From G963665085 sp963665085 (GTDB taxonomy: Bacteria; Bacteroidota; Bacteroidia; Bacteroidales; JAAAOM01), in NCBI GenBank assembly GCA_963665085.2, contig CAXXXS010000001.1, positions 3,100,001-3,164,000 of the forward strand: a stretch of DNA of 64,000 nt. The letters are read 5' to 3'. A program made the position numbers and the translations under genes. Under the pieces are notes generated by a model that saw only the letters and a list, made by a program, of their open reading frames with translations, searched no databases and was not told where the DNA came from. Below, piece by piece: positions 1 through 8,124 of this stretch. Within the stretch, counting starts at the first letter, position 1. The number at the start of each line of letters is the position of its first letter.

Positions 1-2
1 CT

Positions 3-446
3 TTATTAATACAAGAACTCGGGAGAATAGGCTCAAACCAGCATGTTCATATTCCCGATAAAGAATTTAAAAAAGATAGCTACCCTCTTCCGCGGGATAT
101 AGCAGCAAGAACACTTGCAAGTATTGGTAAACCTGCATTAGAGAGATTGTTGTTAGTTCTTGAAAATGGTTTTGAGAATCAAGTAAGTGAAGCAATAGAT
201 GCTGTTGGGTTTATCTGTTATTATGATTATCAACCCAATGTTTTTGAAAAACTTGCAAATTGTTATTTAAAATATTCGAACAATGAACTAATCAGATGGA
301 AACTTATTCGTGCGATGAGTGGAATACCGGAAAGCCTGGCGTTTTTGGAGGAAAAGATTGATTCTTGCCAAAACAAAATGCTAAAAAGCGAAATAAGCAG
401 AAGCATCCGGTTAATTAGAAAAAGAAATTCGATGTCGTTAGGTTAA
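3..446 (+). CDS. HEAT-repeat protein, C-terminal part (5' end outside window)
   Basis: The reading frame is open from the window edge to a stop at 446, so about 147 C-terminal residues are visible. They form short amphipathic helix pairs typical of HEAT/armadillo-like solenoids, for example the stretches around RDIAARTLASIGKPALERLL and NELIRWKLIRAMSGIPES. HEAT proteins usually act as binding scaffolds, and nothing here points to a catalytic role. A TTG inside the frame at 147 could be read as a start, but the helices continue upstream of it, so the gene is better seen as partial. Its partner and process cannot be told from this fragment. Immediately downstream lies a 41-bp repeat array and no co-oriented gene within 500 bp. 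Confidence 0.6.
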   Translation, partial: LLIQELGRIGSNQHVHIPDKEFKKDSYPLPRDIAARTLASIGKPALERLLLVLENGFENQVSEAIDAVGFICYYDYQPNVFEKLANCYLKYSNNELIRWKLIRAMSGIPESLAFLEEKIDSCQNKMLKSEISRSIRLIRKRNSMSLG

Positions 447-469
447 GAAACAAGGTTCTAACTACATTC

Positions 470-879
470 GACCTGACCGTCATTTTAAAGGAAAATTTAT
501 TTTTTCTCCTGTCCCGTACGTTTCTGATGAGGAAAATCTTCTGCCTAGACAAATCCGTATAATTTTGTTGAGGCAGACGGCTGGCTTCAACTAATCCGTA
601 TGATTCCGACAAGGAAAATGGCTAGCCTCGACTAATCCGTGTGATTCTAACGAGGAAAATGGCTAGCTTCGACTAATCCGCACGATTTTGTTAAGGAAAA
701 ACGCTGGCTTTGATAAATCCACGCGATTCTGACCCGGCAGAAGACTGGAGTAGACAAATCCGTGTGATTCTGACAAGGAAAATGGCTAGCGTTAGTCAAT
801 CCGTACGATTTACTGGAGGCAGAAGACTGGCCGATGAAAATCTGGGATTTTTGGAGGGATTTTTGGATTTTAAGACAGT
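470..879. repeat. 41-bp tandem repeat array (minisatellite), about 9-10 units
   Basis: Units begin at 470, 511, 552, 593, 634, 675, 716, 757, 798 and 839, always exactly 41 bp apart. The best-preserved units (593, 634, 757) start aatccgtrtgattcyrac and continue with aggaaaatggctagc, which contains the palindrome gctagc. The units at 470 and 839 are strongly decayed, giving a clear centre and eroded edges. The period is not a multiple of three and the small reading frames that cross the array show no conserved protein period, so I treat it as non-coding. There are no spacers, so it is not CRISPR. The array fills most of the 570-bp gap between the HEAT gene and the acetyltransferase gene. Confidence 0.85.
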
Positions 880-1015
880 ACCTTGCGCCATATGGATACC
901 ATTATTCCAATTTTCCAATATATAATTTGAGTTAAATCAATTTTTCTAGTCGTATAAAATATTGCCATGTGTATTAGGAAAAGTTGTTCCTTTGATTTTT
1001 TTTTGTTTATAATAG

Positions 1016-1546
1016 ATGGAAAACAAAAATTTAACTGGTTTTAATATGATAAAATTACGACAGCTGGAAATTGATGATAAAACCAAGTTGGCAGAACTTG
1101 CAGACAATATAAAGATATGGCAGAACCTACGAGACTATTTCCCTCATCCATATAAAATTAGTGATGCTGAATTTTTTATTAATTTGACAAAAGATGAAGA
1201 TCCAAAACAAAATTTTGGCATCGAATATCAGGGAGAATTATGTGGTGTAATTGGAATAATCCTTCAAAAAGATGTTTACAGAAAATCAGCAGAGATAGGT
1301 TATTGGTTAGGAGAACAGTTCTGGGGTAAAGGTATTGTTTCAAAAGCTGTTGGGTTAATTGTTACGTATGGATTTAAAGACTTGCAACTTGAGAGAATAT
1401 ATTCCGCAGTATTTGAAAATAATATAGCCTCTATGAAAGTTTTAGAAAAAAATGGATTTCAAAAAGAGGGGATTTTTAAGAAAGCTGTTTTTAAAGAAGG
1501 AAAATTAATGGATGAACACCGATATTATCTGCTAAAAGAAAAATAA
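1016..1546 (+). CDS. GNAT family N-acetyltransferase (RimJ/RimL type)
   Basis: This is a 176-residue protein with the layout of RimJ/RimL-like acetyltransferases, which move an acetyl group from acetyl-CoA to an amine of a protein N-terminus or small molecule. Visible hallmarks are the central AEIGYWLGEQFWGKGI block, equivalent to motif A (acetyl-CoA pyrophosphate loop), and the later NNIASMKVLEKNGFQKEG block (motif B). These are highly typical of this subgroup. The substrate cannot be inferred. The start is uncertain: a second ATG at 1046 (MIKLRQLEI) matches the usual N-terminus of the family better than the annotated one, and neither has a strong ribosome binding site. It is followed after 22 bp by the Lnb-like gene and may be co-transcribed with it. 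Confidence 0.85.
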   Translation: MENKNLTGFNMIKLRQLEIDDKTKLAELADNIKIWQNLRDYFPHPYKISDAEFFINLTKDEDPKQNFGIEYQGELCGVIGIILQKDVYRKSAEIGYWLGEQFWGKGIVSKAVGLIVTYGFKDLQLERIYSAVFENNIASMKVLEKNGFQKEGIFKKAVFKEGKLMDEHRYYLLKEK

Positions 1547-1568
1547 AGAATTAACCTTCAGACGAGAT

Positions 1569-2702
1569 ATGAATCCCTATAAAAATATTTTACGTGTTTT
1601 GTTTTTTTTAATCCTGCTCGTAAATATTCAAAATACTTTTGGATTAACAAGAAAATCAGAAGTTTCAGTATTGACCTTTGAACCAGAGGAGGAGCCATAC
1701 ACAATTTTTGGCCATTCAGCAATTAGAATTCAGGATGAAGCATTAGGAATTGATAATATTTACAATTTTGGTATGTTCGATTTCAGTTCGCCTTTTTTCT
1801 ATATAAAATTTATGGGAGGTAATCTCGACTATTTCTTGTCTATCTATCGCTATAAAACATTCTTGCGTAATGCTTATCTGGAACAACGTACAATTCATCA
1901 ACAAACCATAAATTTATCGTTAGAAGAACGAGATTATATTTATTTGAGATTAAATCAAATCTACAATTCGAAGGAAAGATTTTATAAATATGATTTCTTT
2001 TATGACAATTGTGCCACACGAATTCGGGATTTACTTGAGGAAGTAAATTTTTTTTCAATGGATTATGATACTTCTAATTATTGTTGTACAACATTTCGTG
2101 AATTACTTAAACCGTATATGTCAAAAAACTATTGGATAAATTTAGGGGTAAATCTTGCTCTTGGAAAAACTGCAGATAAAATAGCGAAGGGTGAAGACTT
2201 TATGTTTCTGCCAGACTTTATAGATTTGATTCTTAAAGATTCAAAAAGAGTTTTAAAGGTAGATACTGTTATTGATATGTCCCCGGAAACTAAGAAATTC
2301 AATATTTTTTCTATTCCCTTGCTTTTTTTTGTTCTTGTTTTCATTTTGGGACTCTTTTTTTACCCTAAAACAAGAAAACTGACATTTTACATTTACCATT
2401 CCTTATTTGTATTGTTAGGTGTTATATTGTTACTGACATCATTGTTTTTAGATAATTTAGCATTTAGAAATAATTGCAATGTTTTTTGGAGTTTTCCCGC
2501 TTTATTCGTTTTGCTTTTTAAAGCTAATAATCGAAGAATTTTCGAAGTTGTTTATGCAACAGGATTAATAGTTCTGTTAATTTTTGGACAAAAAGTATTC
2601 CCTGGGTTTTCATGGACATACTATCCATGGATCTCACTATTAGTTTTGATGAGTATCGTAGATTCTAAAATAATTTATCAAATAAAAAAAAAGTGTCTAT
2701 AA
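1569..2702 (+). CDS. lnb: DUF4105 / Lnb-type lipoprotein N-acyltransferase
   Basis: The 377-residue protein starts with a signal peptide or signal anchor (residues about 8-25), then a periplasmic domain of the DUF4105 family, then several hydrophobic segments from about residue 248 to the C-terminus. The family contains the Bacteroides enzyme Lnb, which N-acylates the terminal cysteine of lipoproteins in organisms lacking Lnt. Two conserved-looking positions stand out: His49 in IFGHSAIRI and Cys148 in YDNCATRIRDLLEE, which fit a His/Cys active-site pair. The C-terminal membrane region (about residues 248-370) gives at least four spans, as in the longer family members. The enzymatic role is taken from family knowledge; the sequence shows membership and the two key residues. 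Confidence 0.75.
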   Translation: MNPYKNILRVLFFLILLVNIQNTFGLTRKSEVSVLTFEPEEEPYTIFGHSAIRIQDEALGIDNIYNFGMFDFSSPFFYIKFMGGNLDYFLSIYRYKTFLRNAYLEQRTIHQQTINLSLEERDYIYLRLNQIYNSKERFYKYDFFYDNCATRIRDLLEEVNFFSMDYDTSNYCCTTFRELLKPYMSKNYWINLGVNLALGKTADKIAKGEDFMFLPDFIDLILKDSKRVLKVDTVIDMSPETKKFNIFSIPLLFFVLVFILGLFFYPKTRKLTFYIYHSLFVLLGVILLLTSLFLDNLAFRNNCNVFWSFPALFVLLFKANNRRIFEVVYATGLIVLLIFGQKVFPGFSWTYYPWISLLVLMSIVDSKIIYQIKKKCL

Positions 2703-2827
2703 GATTTTTTTGCTACCAATGATTGATACTAAAAAAATAACAATCATGAAGCGTATTTATATCTATTTTATTTATGAGTAAAAATAAGTTTTAATAGAAT
2801 GCTTTTGAAATCGTAATCTATTAAGTA

Positions 2828-3367
2828 ATGAGTAATGTCAGAAAATATTTTATTGGATATCTTTTAGGAATTATCATTTTTATTTTAGCAATACCTTTCG
2901 GATTATATAAATTGCCATGTATTGATAGTTTATCATTAGGTTCAAATATTATTATGCTGGATTTAATACGAAAAATAATTTCAATATTGTTTTTTGTGTT
3001 GGGAACATATTTTATGATATGGTCTAATATCTTTTTATTGAAGAAAGGAAAAGGCGGGCCTACAGAGGGATTCGGAATTTCAGTAAGTCCGAAGACAAAA
3101 ATCTTAGTTGTTTCAGGTCCGTATCGATACACAAGAAATCCAATGGTATTTGGAGTTTTCTCATTATACTTTTCAATAGTAATATATCTTAATTCAGTTT
3201 TTGGATTTTTAATTGTTTGCGTATTTTTTGTTTTTGCTGTATTCTATCTGAAACAGTCAGAAGAAAAAAGATTAATAAAAGATTTTGGTGAGGAATATTT
3301 GAACTATAAAAAGAAGGTGTCAATGATAATTCCTTACAGAAAATTGAATTTGAGAAACAATTTTTAA
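2828..3367 (+). CDS. Isoprenylcysteine carboxyl methyltransferase-like (ICMT/PEMT) membrane protein
   Basis: This 179-residue polytopic membrane protein has four or five hydrophobic segments. Near the C-terminus is the signature of the ICMT/phospholipid methyltransferase family: SGPYRYTRNPM, then a hydrophobic stretch, then an EEKRLIKDFGEEYLNYKKKV block. In characterised members these parts bind S-adenosylmethionine and the acceptor at the membrane interface. The acceptor in bacteria is mostly unknown; candidates include phospholipid head groups, isoprenoids and thiols. An atypical feature is the KKGKGGPTEGFG segment before the motif, which is common in bacterial members. It stands alone, with 125 bp upstream and 87 bp downstream. 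Confidence 0.8.
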   Translation: MSNVRKYFIGYLLGIIIFILAIPFGLYKLPCIDSLSLGSNIIMLDLIRKIISILFFVLGTYFMIWSNIFLLKKGKGGPTEGFGISVSPKTKILVVSGPYRYTRNPMVFGVFSLYFSIVIYLNSVFGFLIVCVFFVFAVFYLKQSEEKRLIKDFGEEYLNYKKKVSMIIPYRKLNLRNNF

Positions 3368-3454
3368 AAAAGAAAAAGATTACATTTCAACTGACATAAG
3401 GTTGTCACATACGGACTATAATTTAGTCTCCTGTTAAACTTAAAATAATATAAC

Positions 3455-4081
3455 ATGACTTTTGATTGGAAAAAACAGGAGAAGAACATCTATCTCCCTA
3501 AGAATAAACCGGAGTTTATTAAAATTCCTGAATATAGCTTTTTTACTATTAAAGGGAGTGGAAATCCTAATGATGAAGCATTCTCTGAATATATAGGTGT
3601 TTTGTATTCACTTGCATATGCAATTAAAATGAGTCCCAAAAAAGGATTAGAACCAGAGGGATATTATGATTACAAAGTATATCCTTTGGAAGGAATCTGG
3701 GATTTAAATGAAGAAGCAAGAAAGAATTTCAACGGTATAATAAATAAAGATGATTTTGTATTTACATTAATGATCCGGCAGCCAGACTTTGTTGATGTGA
3801 CCTATGCTCAGAAGATAATTGAAATTACAAAAGATAAAAAAGCTCATGCATTGTTGGATAAAGTTAAATTTGAGAAAATAACTGAAGGTGCTTGCGTTCA
3901 AATGTTGCATTTAGGGAGTTATGATAATGAACCTTTAAGTTTTAAGCTGATGGAAGAGTTTGCTTTAGCTAACGATTTGAAAAGAAAGTCAAAGATTCAT
4001 CGAGAGATATACCTTTCAGATGCAAGAAGAGTTGCTCTGGAAAAACTAAAAACAGTACTTAGGTTTCAGGTTGATAACTAG
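3455..4081 (+). CDS. GyrI-like small-molecule-binding domain protein
   Basis: The 208-residue soluble protein fits the GyrI-like family (COG4832 group), single-domain relatives of the effector-binding domain of AraC/MerR regulators such as Rob and BmrR. It has the expected features: an N-terminal MTFDWKKQEKNIYLP segment, the strand containing FFTIKGSGNPND, and the central GLEPEGYYDYKVYPLEGIW loop region. No DNA-binding domain is present, so it is not a transcription factor by itself. Members of this subgroup probably bind or hydrolyse cyclic or hydrophobic small molecules; the ligand here is unknown. The next gene is convergent, separated by a hairpin at 4160-4213. Confidence 0.75.
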   Translation: MTFDWKKQEKNIYLPKNKPEFIKIPEYSFFTIKGSGNPNDEAFSEYIGVLYSLAYAIKMSPKKGLEPEGYYDYKVYPLEGIWDLNEEARKNFNGIINKDDFVFTLMIRQPDFVDVTYAQKIIEITKDKKAHALLDKVKFEKITEGACVQMLHLGSYDNEPLSFKLMEEFALANDLKRKSKIHREIYLSDARRVALEKLKTVLRFQVDN

Positions 4082-4159
4082 TCGAACTTGAAAAAGTCCA
4101 AAATCTTTGTATTAAAATGTTACTGCTAATTTAATCAGGTTGCCAAAGGTTCGTTGGCC

Positions 4160-4213
4160 AAAAATCGGATGATAATGGGGTGGCAGTTTTCTGTTCGCGA
4201 GGCTCCGATTTTT
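4160..4213. terminator. Inverted repeat between convergent genes (possible terminator)
   Basis: A perfect 10-bp inverted repeat (aaaaatcgga at 4160-4169 and tccgattttt at 4204-4213) flanks a 34-base loop. It lies between the stop of the GyrI-like gene (4081) and the stop of the convergent glycosidase gene (4289). The right arm ends in a run of T on the plus strand and the left arm starts with a run of A, so it could terminate from either side. The loop is long for a classic intrinsic terminator, so the role is tentative. Confidence 0.45.
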
Positions 4214-4288
4214 AGCATCCTTTTTCCTCTGTTCGCGTTAATCTGCGTAATTTGTGGTTTAACAAAAAGACTTGCGGATTTAAAGTAA

Positions 4289-5965
4289 TTACTCGAAGAA
4301 TTTTTGTTTTTCAATTACCAACATCATCCCCGGATAAGATTTATCACCAGGAGTAGCAGCAAGAAGCCCGATTTCGTTTATTAATTTGCCAGGGAGTTTA
4401 ATGCTATTTTCTGTTTTTTCAATTAAATCAGTAATTTCTACTGCTTTATTTGCAGCTAGATCTTGTCCCCATACACTATAATTTTTGGGTAGTTTTTCAA
4501 AATTAATAGTTACTGATTTTGATTTTCCAAAAATAGCAATTGGTTTATCCCAGTTATTCACTTGTATTTTTATGTCAACTAATGGATAATAAAGCCTGGA
4601 TGAATCTATAGAAACCCTGGGTAACGAAGCAACTGCAACAGCTCCATTGGGATGTACCGAACAAACAACATAGCTGGGTTCTTTTCTTTTTGAATCTACG
4701 ATCGGAAGTTCCATGCCTCTGCTTACTCTTGCCGGAGCTTTTTGGATGATTGTATCCCCGGCTAACCAATTTGCCCAGGTATCTCCTTCATTAAAAATCC
4801 AACTATCTGTTAGTCTTCTGGCATCAATAAATACCTTTGAATTTCCAACTCCTACAGGTCCTGCAATACGTTGCCATCTTACTGCACGAAAAACTTCATC
4901 AATTCTATCTTTTTTTGAGAAAGGATCATATCGTAATTCAGAAGTTTCAATAAAAAGAGGATGTCTTTCTATGCCCATACAACATCCGAGAGCCGCAGCC
5001 ACGTATAATTCATCGCCACAATTTATTATTCCTTGTGTAATGGTAGGTTCAGTAAATTGAGCCAGAATCTGGGATACTCTTTCTAATGTCGTAGCAGTGG
5101 ATAACTGTTCTGTTACATCATGGATATGAAAAACATCACTAAAACTCACAGTCTCGATAGAATTTTCCAATAACGAACCATTGCCCCAATCTTTAAATGT
5201 ACCGGTCTTATGAGAAACAATCGAATCGTAAGGTGAAGTATAATCGTTTATTGGAGTCAAAGCTTGCGTGTGTTCAATAATAAGATCGGGAGCGGCTTCA
5301 ATTGCCACACTTGTAATCATCCTTCTGAATTCATTGTTGTTTGTGTAAAAACCATCATCAATCTTAAGATATTTAATTCCGGCCTCTTTGCAGATAAGAA
5401 ATTTTTCGTAAAAATATCTTCTGATTTTATCCAATTGATAATCTACAGAATATGCTGCAACAGCCGGGTGTGCCGCTAACCTAAGTGCAGCCCCTTTCCA
5501 TCCTGCTTCTTTACAAAGATCATTTAATTTGATTAGGCGTTTAACTGTTGTACCAGTGCATGAAGGAAATTTATCTTCTGCAACTTCAAAATCCCCGAAT
5601 TGCCACTCGTCTTTTAGCTTTGAATTTGTCTCTGTATTCCAGCCAAGATCAAACAATATATATAAATCCTTATTAGCTTTTGGAAAATATGATGTCCATT
5701 CTTTTGAACCAAATATATTTTCTTCGGTAACTTGATTTGCCTGTTTACTATATGTTTTATCTGCTTTTGTTACTTCTTCCGCAATTACAGTATCACCTGC
5801 ATAGTTCTGTGCTCCCCATGTCGACCAGTAGTTGGGGACATCAGAGGGATCTATAGGGATTAAATTTTTACGTGAAATTTCATATCGTTCCTTTATGGAT
5901 AAGGATGGGTTATCAATACATGAGTACACGACAAAACAGATTAGGATTATTGGCCAGTATTTCAT
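4289..5965 (-). CDS. Lipoprotein glycoside hydrolase, alpha-galactosidase-like TIM barrel (putative)
   Basis: The 558-residue protein begins with a lipoprotein signal ending in VVYSC (Cys16), so it is probably anchored in the outer membrane or periplasm. The body looks like a TIM-barrel glycosidase of the alpha-galactosidase clan: WGAQNYAG near residue 50, an LFDLGWNTE strand, GWKGAALRL, and YLKIDDGFY, where the second Asp is placed like a clan-D nucleophile. A beta-rich C-terminal domain follows from about residue 430. The substrate is unknown; clan D relatives remove alpha-linked galactose or related sugars. It is a single gene with no SusC/SusD partner nearby, so it is not part of an obvious polysaccharide utilisation locus here. 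The function is inferred from motif placement, not from a full domain match. Confidence 0.5.
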   Translation of the reverse strand: MKYWPIILICFVVYSCIDNPSLSIKERYEISRKNLIPIDPSDVPNYWSTWGAQNYAGDTVIAEEVTKADKTYSKQANQVTEENIFGSKEWTSYFPKANKDLYILFDLGWNTETNSKLKDEWQFGDFEVAEDKFPSCTGTTVKRLIKLNDLCKEAGWKGAALRLAAHPAVAAYSVDYQLDKIRRYFYEKFLICKEAGIKYLKIDDGFYTNNNEFRRMITSVAIEAAPDLIIEHTQALTPINDYTSPYDSIVSHKTGTFKDWGNGSLLENSIETVSFSDVFHIHDVTEQLSTATTLERVSQILAQFTEPTITQGIINCGDELYVAAALGCCMGIERHPLFIETSELRYDPFSKKDRIDEVFRAVRWQRIAGPVGVGNSKVFIDARRLTDSWIFNEGDTWANWLAGDTIIQKAPARVSRGMELPIVDSKRKEPSYVVCSVHPNGAVAVASLPRVSIDSSRLYYPLVDIKIQVNNWDKPIAIFGKSKSVTINFEKLPKNYSVWGQDLAANKAVEITDLIEKTENSIKLPGKLINEIGLLAATPGDKSYPGMMLVIEKQKFFE

Positions 5966-6654
5966 TCTATAAGCTACATAATTGGAGAATAAAGATAGAA
6001 AACAATTCTATTCATACCCGATAGTTTTTATATGTTTAGCTAAATCATTTAAAAGCCAAAAGGATAAGCATCGAAACCCTAGATGATAAAAGAGGAATGA
6101 GTCTATTGTGGGTAGCCAACAAAATCAAGAAATTAAGTGTGAAATCTTGAAGTCTAAAGGGTAATTTTTACAGAACAACTACATTTGATCGTTATATAAT
6201 AAATGAGAAAATATATGTTAAAAATACTCATATCTTCTCATTAGATATTAGTCCTGCATTCTTTGAAAAAGAGACAGTTATATTTTTTTTGTTTTTTCCA
6301 TTATAATGTACGTTATATTTTTGTGCTTTAACTACATTTACAAACAATACAATTAAATGTATTTATTGCAGATAGTATTTTTAACTAACGTTATTGAAAT
6401 GTATGAAATGATAAACTATTAGTTTTTAATTAGTCCCTAAACCCAAATAAATTAACAAATTGCCTGTTAATCCTCTACTGATTAGAAATAAATAGCGTGT
6501 CATTGTAATACTGTAACTAAATACCTTAAAATGAAGAAGTTTTGTTTTTTATGGCATTTAAACAAATTGATGCTGCTGGAACTTAGGGACTTGTTTTAAT
6601 TAAGCAAAAAAACCGGAGAGTAAACATAGTCAATTTATTAAAAACCAACTTATT
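5966..6654. promoter_or_regulatory. Long intergenic leader before the LuxI-like gene
   Basis: This 689-bp stretch separates the divergent glycosidase gene from the LuxI-like gene. The sequence tatttttg at 6316-6323 fits the Bacteroidota -7 consensus TAnnTTTG, but the upstream TTG is about 24 bases away instead of about 20, so the promoter is only a candidate. If it is used, the LuxI-like mRNA has a leader of roughly 320 bases. The leader contains a very short open frame (6531-6599, listed separately). A weak inverted repeat (aatgagaa / ttctcatt) occurs around 6205-6245. I see no larger gene on either strand. Confidence 0.3.
6531..6599 (+). CDS. Possible 22-residue leader or precursor peptide
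   Basis: The frame starts ATG AAG AAG and encodes MKKFCFLWHLNKLMLLELRD followed by Leu-Phe and a TAA stop. It ends 55 bases before the LuxI-like gene, on the same strand. It has a basic start and a hydrophobic body but no visible ribosome binding site. It could be a translated leader, a small peptide substrate for the two enzymes downstream, or chance. An open frame of this length is easily found by chance in AT-rich DNA, so the support is only its position. Confidence 0.2.
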   Translation: MKKFCFLWHLNKLMLLELRDLF

Positions 6655-7284
6655 ATGAAAATCAAACGAGTAACAGACCTTTTTACTTTGGAAAAATTAT
6701 ATCAATTCCGATATAAAGTTTTTGTAGAAGAATTACAATGGTTTCCCTGGATAGGAAACAGGCTTACAGATAAATACGATGCATATTCTTATAATTATGT
6801 TGCATTCGATCAGTACTCACAGATAGCAGGGACTCTTCGTATTGTACCAGATAGCAAAGAAGGCCTGCCTCTTGAACGATTGTTCTCTTTGGATAGCTAC
6901 AGGGAGAACAAAACAATTGTTGAAATAAACAGGTTTGCAGTAAGTGTTCAACATCGTTCTTCCCGATTATTTCTAAGATTAATGGCTGCTGCATATCAAT
7001 GCGTGGAGATGATGGGAAACACACATATGGTTTTAGATGCATATGTTGATGAAGAGCCCATTTATGAAGCAGTTGGGTTCAGAAGAATATCCGAACCTTA
7101 TTTTGATCCGGAATATCATAGGAATTCTTTTGTTGTAACAATGATGGTATCATTGGAAGATGTTAAACCAATATTAGAAAAAGAAAGACCTGCTTTTGCC
7201 AGGATATTAGCTTCTAAACAAAATATTTATCATGGAGAAATTAAATCAGGACCAGTTATACTCGAGAAATCAGCCGTTTATTAG
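6655..7284 (+). CDS. LuxI-family acyl synthase (GNAT fold), N-acyl-homoserine lactone or N-acyl amino acid synthase type
   Basis: The 209-residue protein carries the pattern of the LuxI/FeeM superfamily. These enzymes transfer an acyl chain from acyl-ACP or acyl-CoA to an amino acid or S-adenosylmethionine. Visible hallmarks are RYKVFVEELQW, with Arg, Phe at +4 and Trp at +10 as in LuxI; TDKYDA, the D-x2-D pair; AGTLRIVP, the phosphate-loop strand with its Arg; GLPLER; and VEINRFAVS, the E-x2-R-F signature. Length and motif spacing match the family. The product cannot be assigned: true LuxI systems are rare in Bacteroidota, and an N-acyl amino acid is as likely as a lactone. No LuxR-type receptor is present in the window. 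The 3' end overlaps the E1-like gene by 53 bp, so the two are translationally coupled. Confidence 0.7.
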   Translation: MKIKRVTDLFTLEKLYQFRYKVFVEELQWFPWIGNRLTDKYDAYSYNYVAFDQYSQIAGTLRIVPDSKEGLPLERLFSLDSYRENKTIVEINRFAVSVQHRSSRLFLRLMAAAYQCVEMMGNTHMVLDAYVDEEPIYEAVGFRRISEPYFDPEYHRNSFVVTMMVSLEDVKPILEKERPAFARILASKQNIYHGEIKSGPVILEKSAVY

Positions 7285-8011
7285 TTCGGAGGTTCAGGAG
7301 AAACTGGCAAAATTGCAAGTTGCATTAATAGGTGTAGGGCTTGCGTCACAACTTGCACAGTCGTTAATTCGGGTAGGGGTAAAGAATTTTGTGCTTTGGG
7401 ATGGTGATAATGTTAGTATCTCTAATCTGAACCGACAAGCCTTTTCTGTTGCAGATTTAGGAATAAATAAAGCATCTGCAACAGCATCTTTACTTACAGA
7501 GATTAATCCTGAAGTAAATGTAAAAGCCTACAACAGATTTTTTGAGCAACAGGATTTAAGTGAGTCGCTCAATAATATTGATGTTGTAGTCAATTCAGCT
7601 GATTTTGATACTTCGGTTATTTACGAAATCAGTAAAGTTATTGTTGATAAAAAAGGGTGGTGTATTCAGCCGTTTAACCTGGGGTTTGGTGGTTCATGTA
7701 TGGTTTTTTGTAAGGAAAGCCCATCACTGGAAGATATTACTTTAGGAAGACAAAATAATTCCGCTTTATTTATGAAGAATCTTCTTGAAAACAGCAAAGG
7801 GTTTAATCCGACTGGAAAATTAATGGAGGCAGGAGAAACCCTGTTAACAAGTGGGCAAGAGATGGGGTATTTTCCTCAAAATATTATTTCAACACTTATT
7901 TCTACAGCGCTAATAACCTGGACGGTTGTCCAGATTGTTTCTGGAGAAACAGAGAACATTTGTGCTCCCAGGTTATTGCATTTTGAACCGGGGACTTTAG
8001 TTGGAGGATAA
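7232..8011 (+). CDS. E1-like adenylating enzyme (ThiF/MoeB/HesA superfamily)
   Basis: The 259-residue protein has the Rossmann-type adenylation fold of E1-like enzymes, which activate a carboxylate, usually a protein or peptide C-terminus, as an acyl-adenylate. Seen are the nucleotide-binding turn VALIGVGLASQLAQSL, DGDNVSISNLNRQAF with the Asp and Arg-Gln that contact ATP, and a later helix region similar to ThiF C-termini. The glycine loop is degenerate: GVGLAS replaces the usual G-x-G-G/A-x-G, and there are no paired CxxC zinc ligands, so it is neither a standard MoeB nor a standard ThiF. Its start lies inside the LuxI-like gene, implying one pathway. The ubiquitin-like or small-molecule substrate is not encoded nearby, unless it is the tiny upstream peptide. 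Confidence 0.7.
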   Translation: MEKLNQDQLYSRNQPFISSEVQEKLAKLQVALIGVGLASQLAQSLIRVGVKNFVLWDGDNVSISNLNRQAFSVADLGINKASATASLLTEINPEVNVKAYNRFFEQQDLSESLNNIDVVVNSADFDTSVIYEISKVIVDKKGWCIQPFNLGFGGSCMVFCKESPSLEDITLGRQNNSALFMKNLLENSKGFNPTGKLMEAGETLLTSGQEMGYFPQNIISTLISTALITWTVVQIVSGETENICAPRLLHFEPGTLVGG

Positions 8012-8124
8012 GATAGTTTCATTAAAAGAGAAAGTCTACTCATCTGTTTATAATTAAAAAGATGAATAGAGCTTTCAATTAAAGCTAGATCGACGAGAGC
8101 AATTTTGATTTATGAGTTTCTCAG

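Noticed and set aside
415..612. Short minus-strand open frame across the 41-bp repeats
   Set aside because: The repeat period is not a multiple of three, so the frame shows no protein period, and it overlaps the end of the HEAT gene on the other strand.
470..879. CRISPR-like array
   Set aside because: Units abut directly, there are no unique spacers, no leader and no cas genes in the window.
710..925. Plus-strand open frame in the 41-bp array
   Set aside because: It starts inside a repeat unit and reads through units in changing frames with no recognisable domain or signal.
7232..8011. E1-like gene as the MoeB of the molybdenum cofactor pathway
   Set aside because: It lies 13 kb away from the mob/moe/moa genes, lacks the zinc CxxC pairs and has a degenerate glycine loop. 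Its coupling is to the LuxI-like gene.
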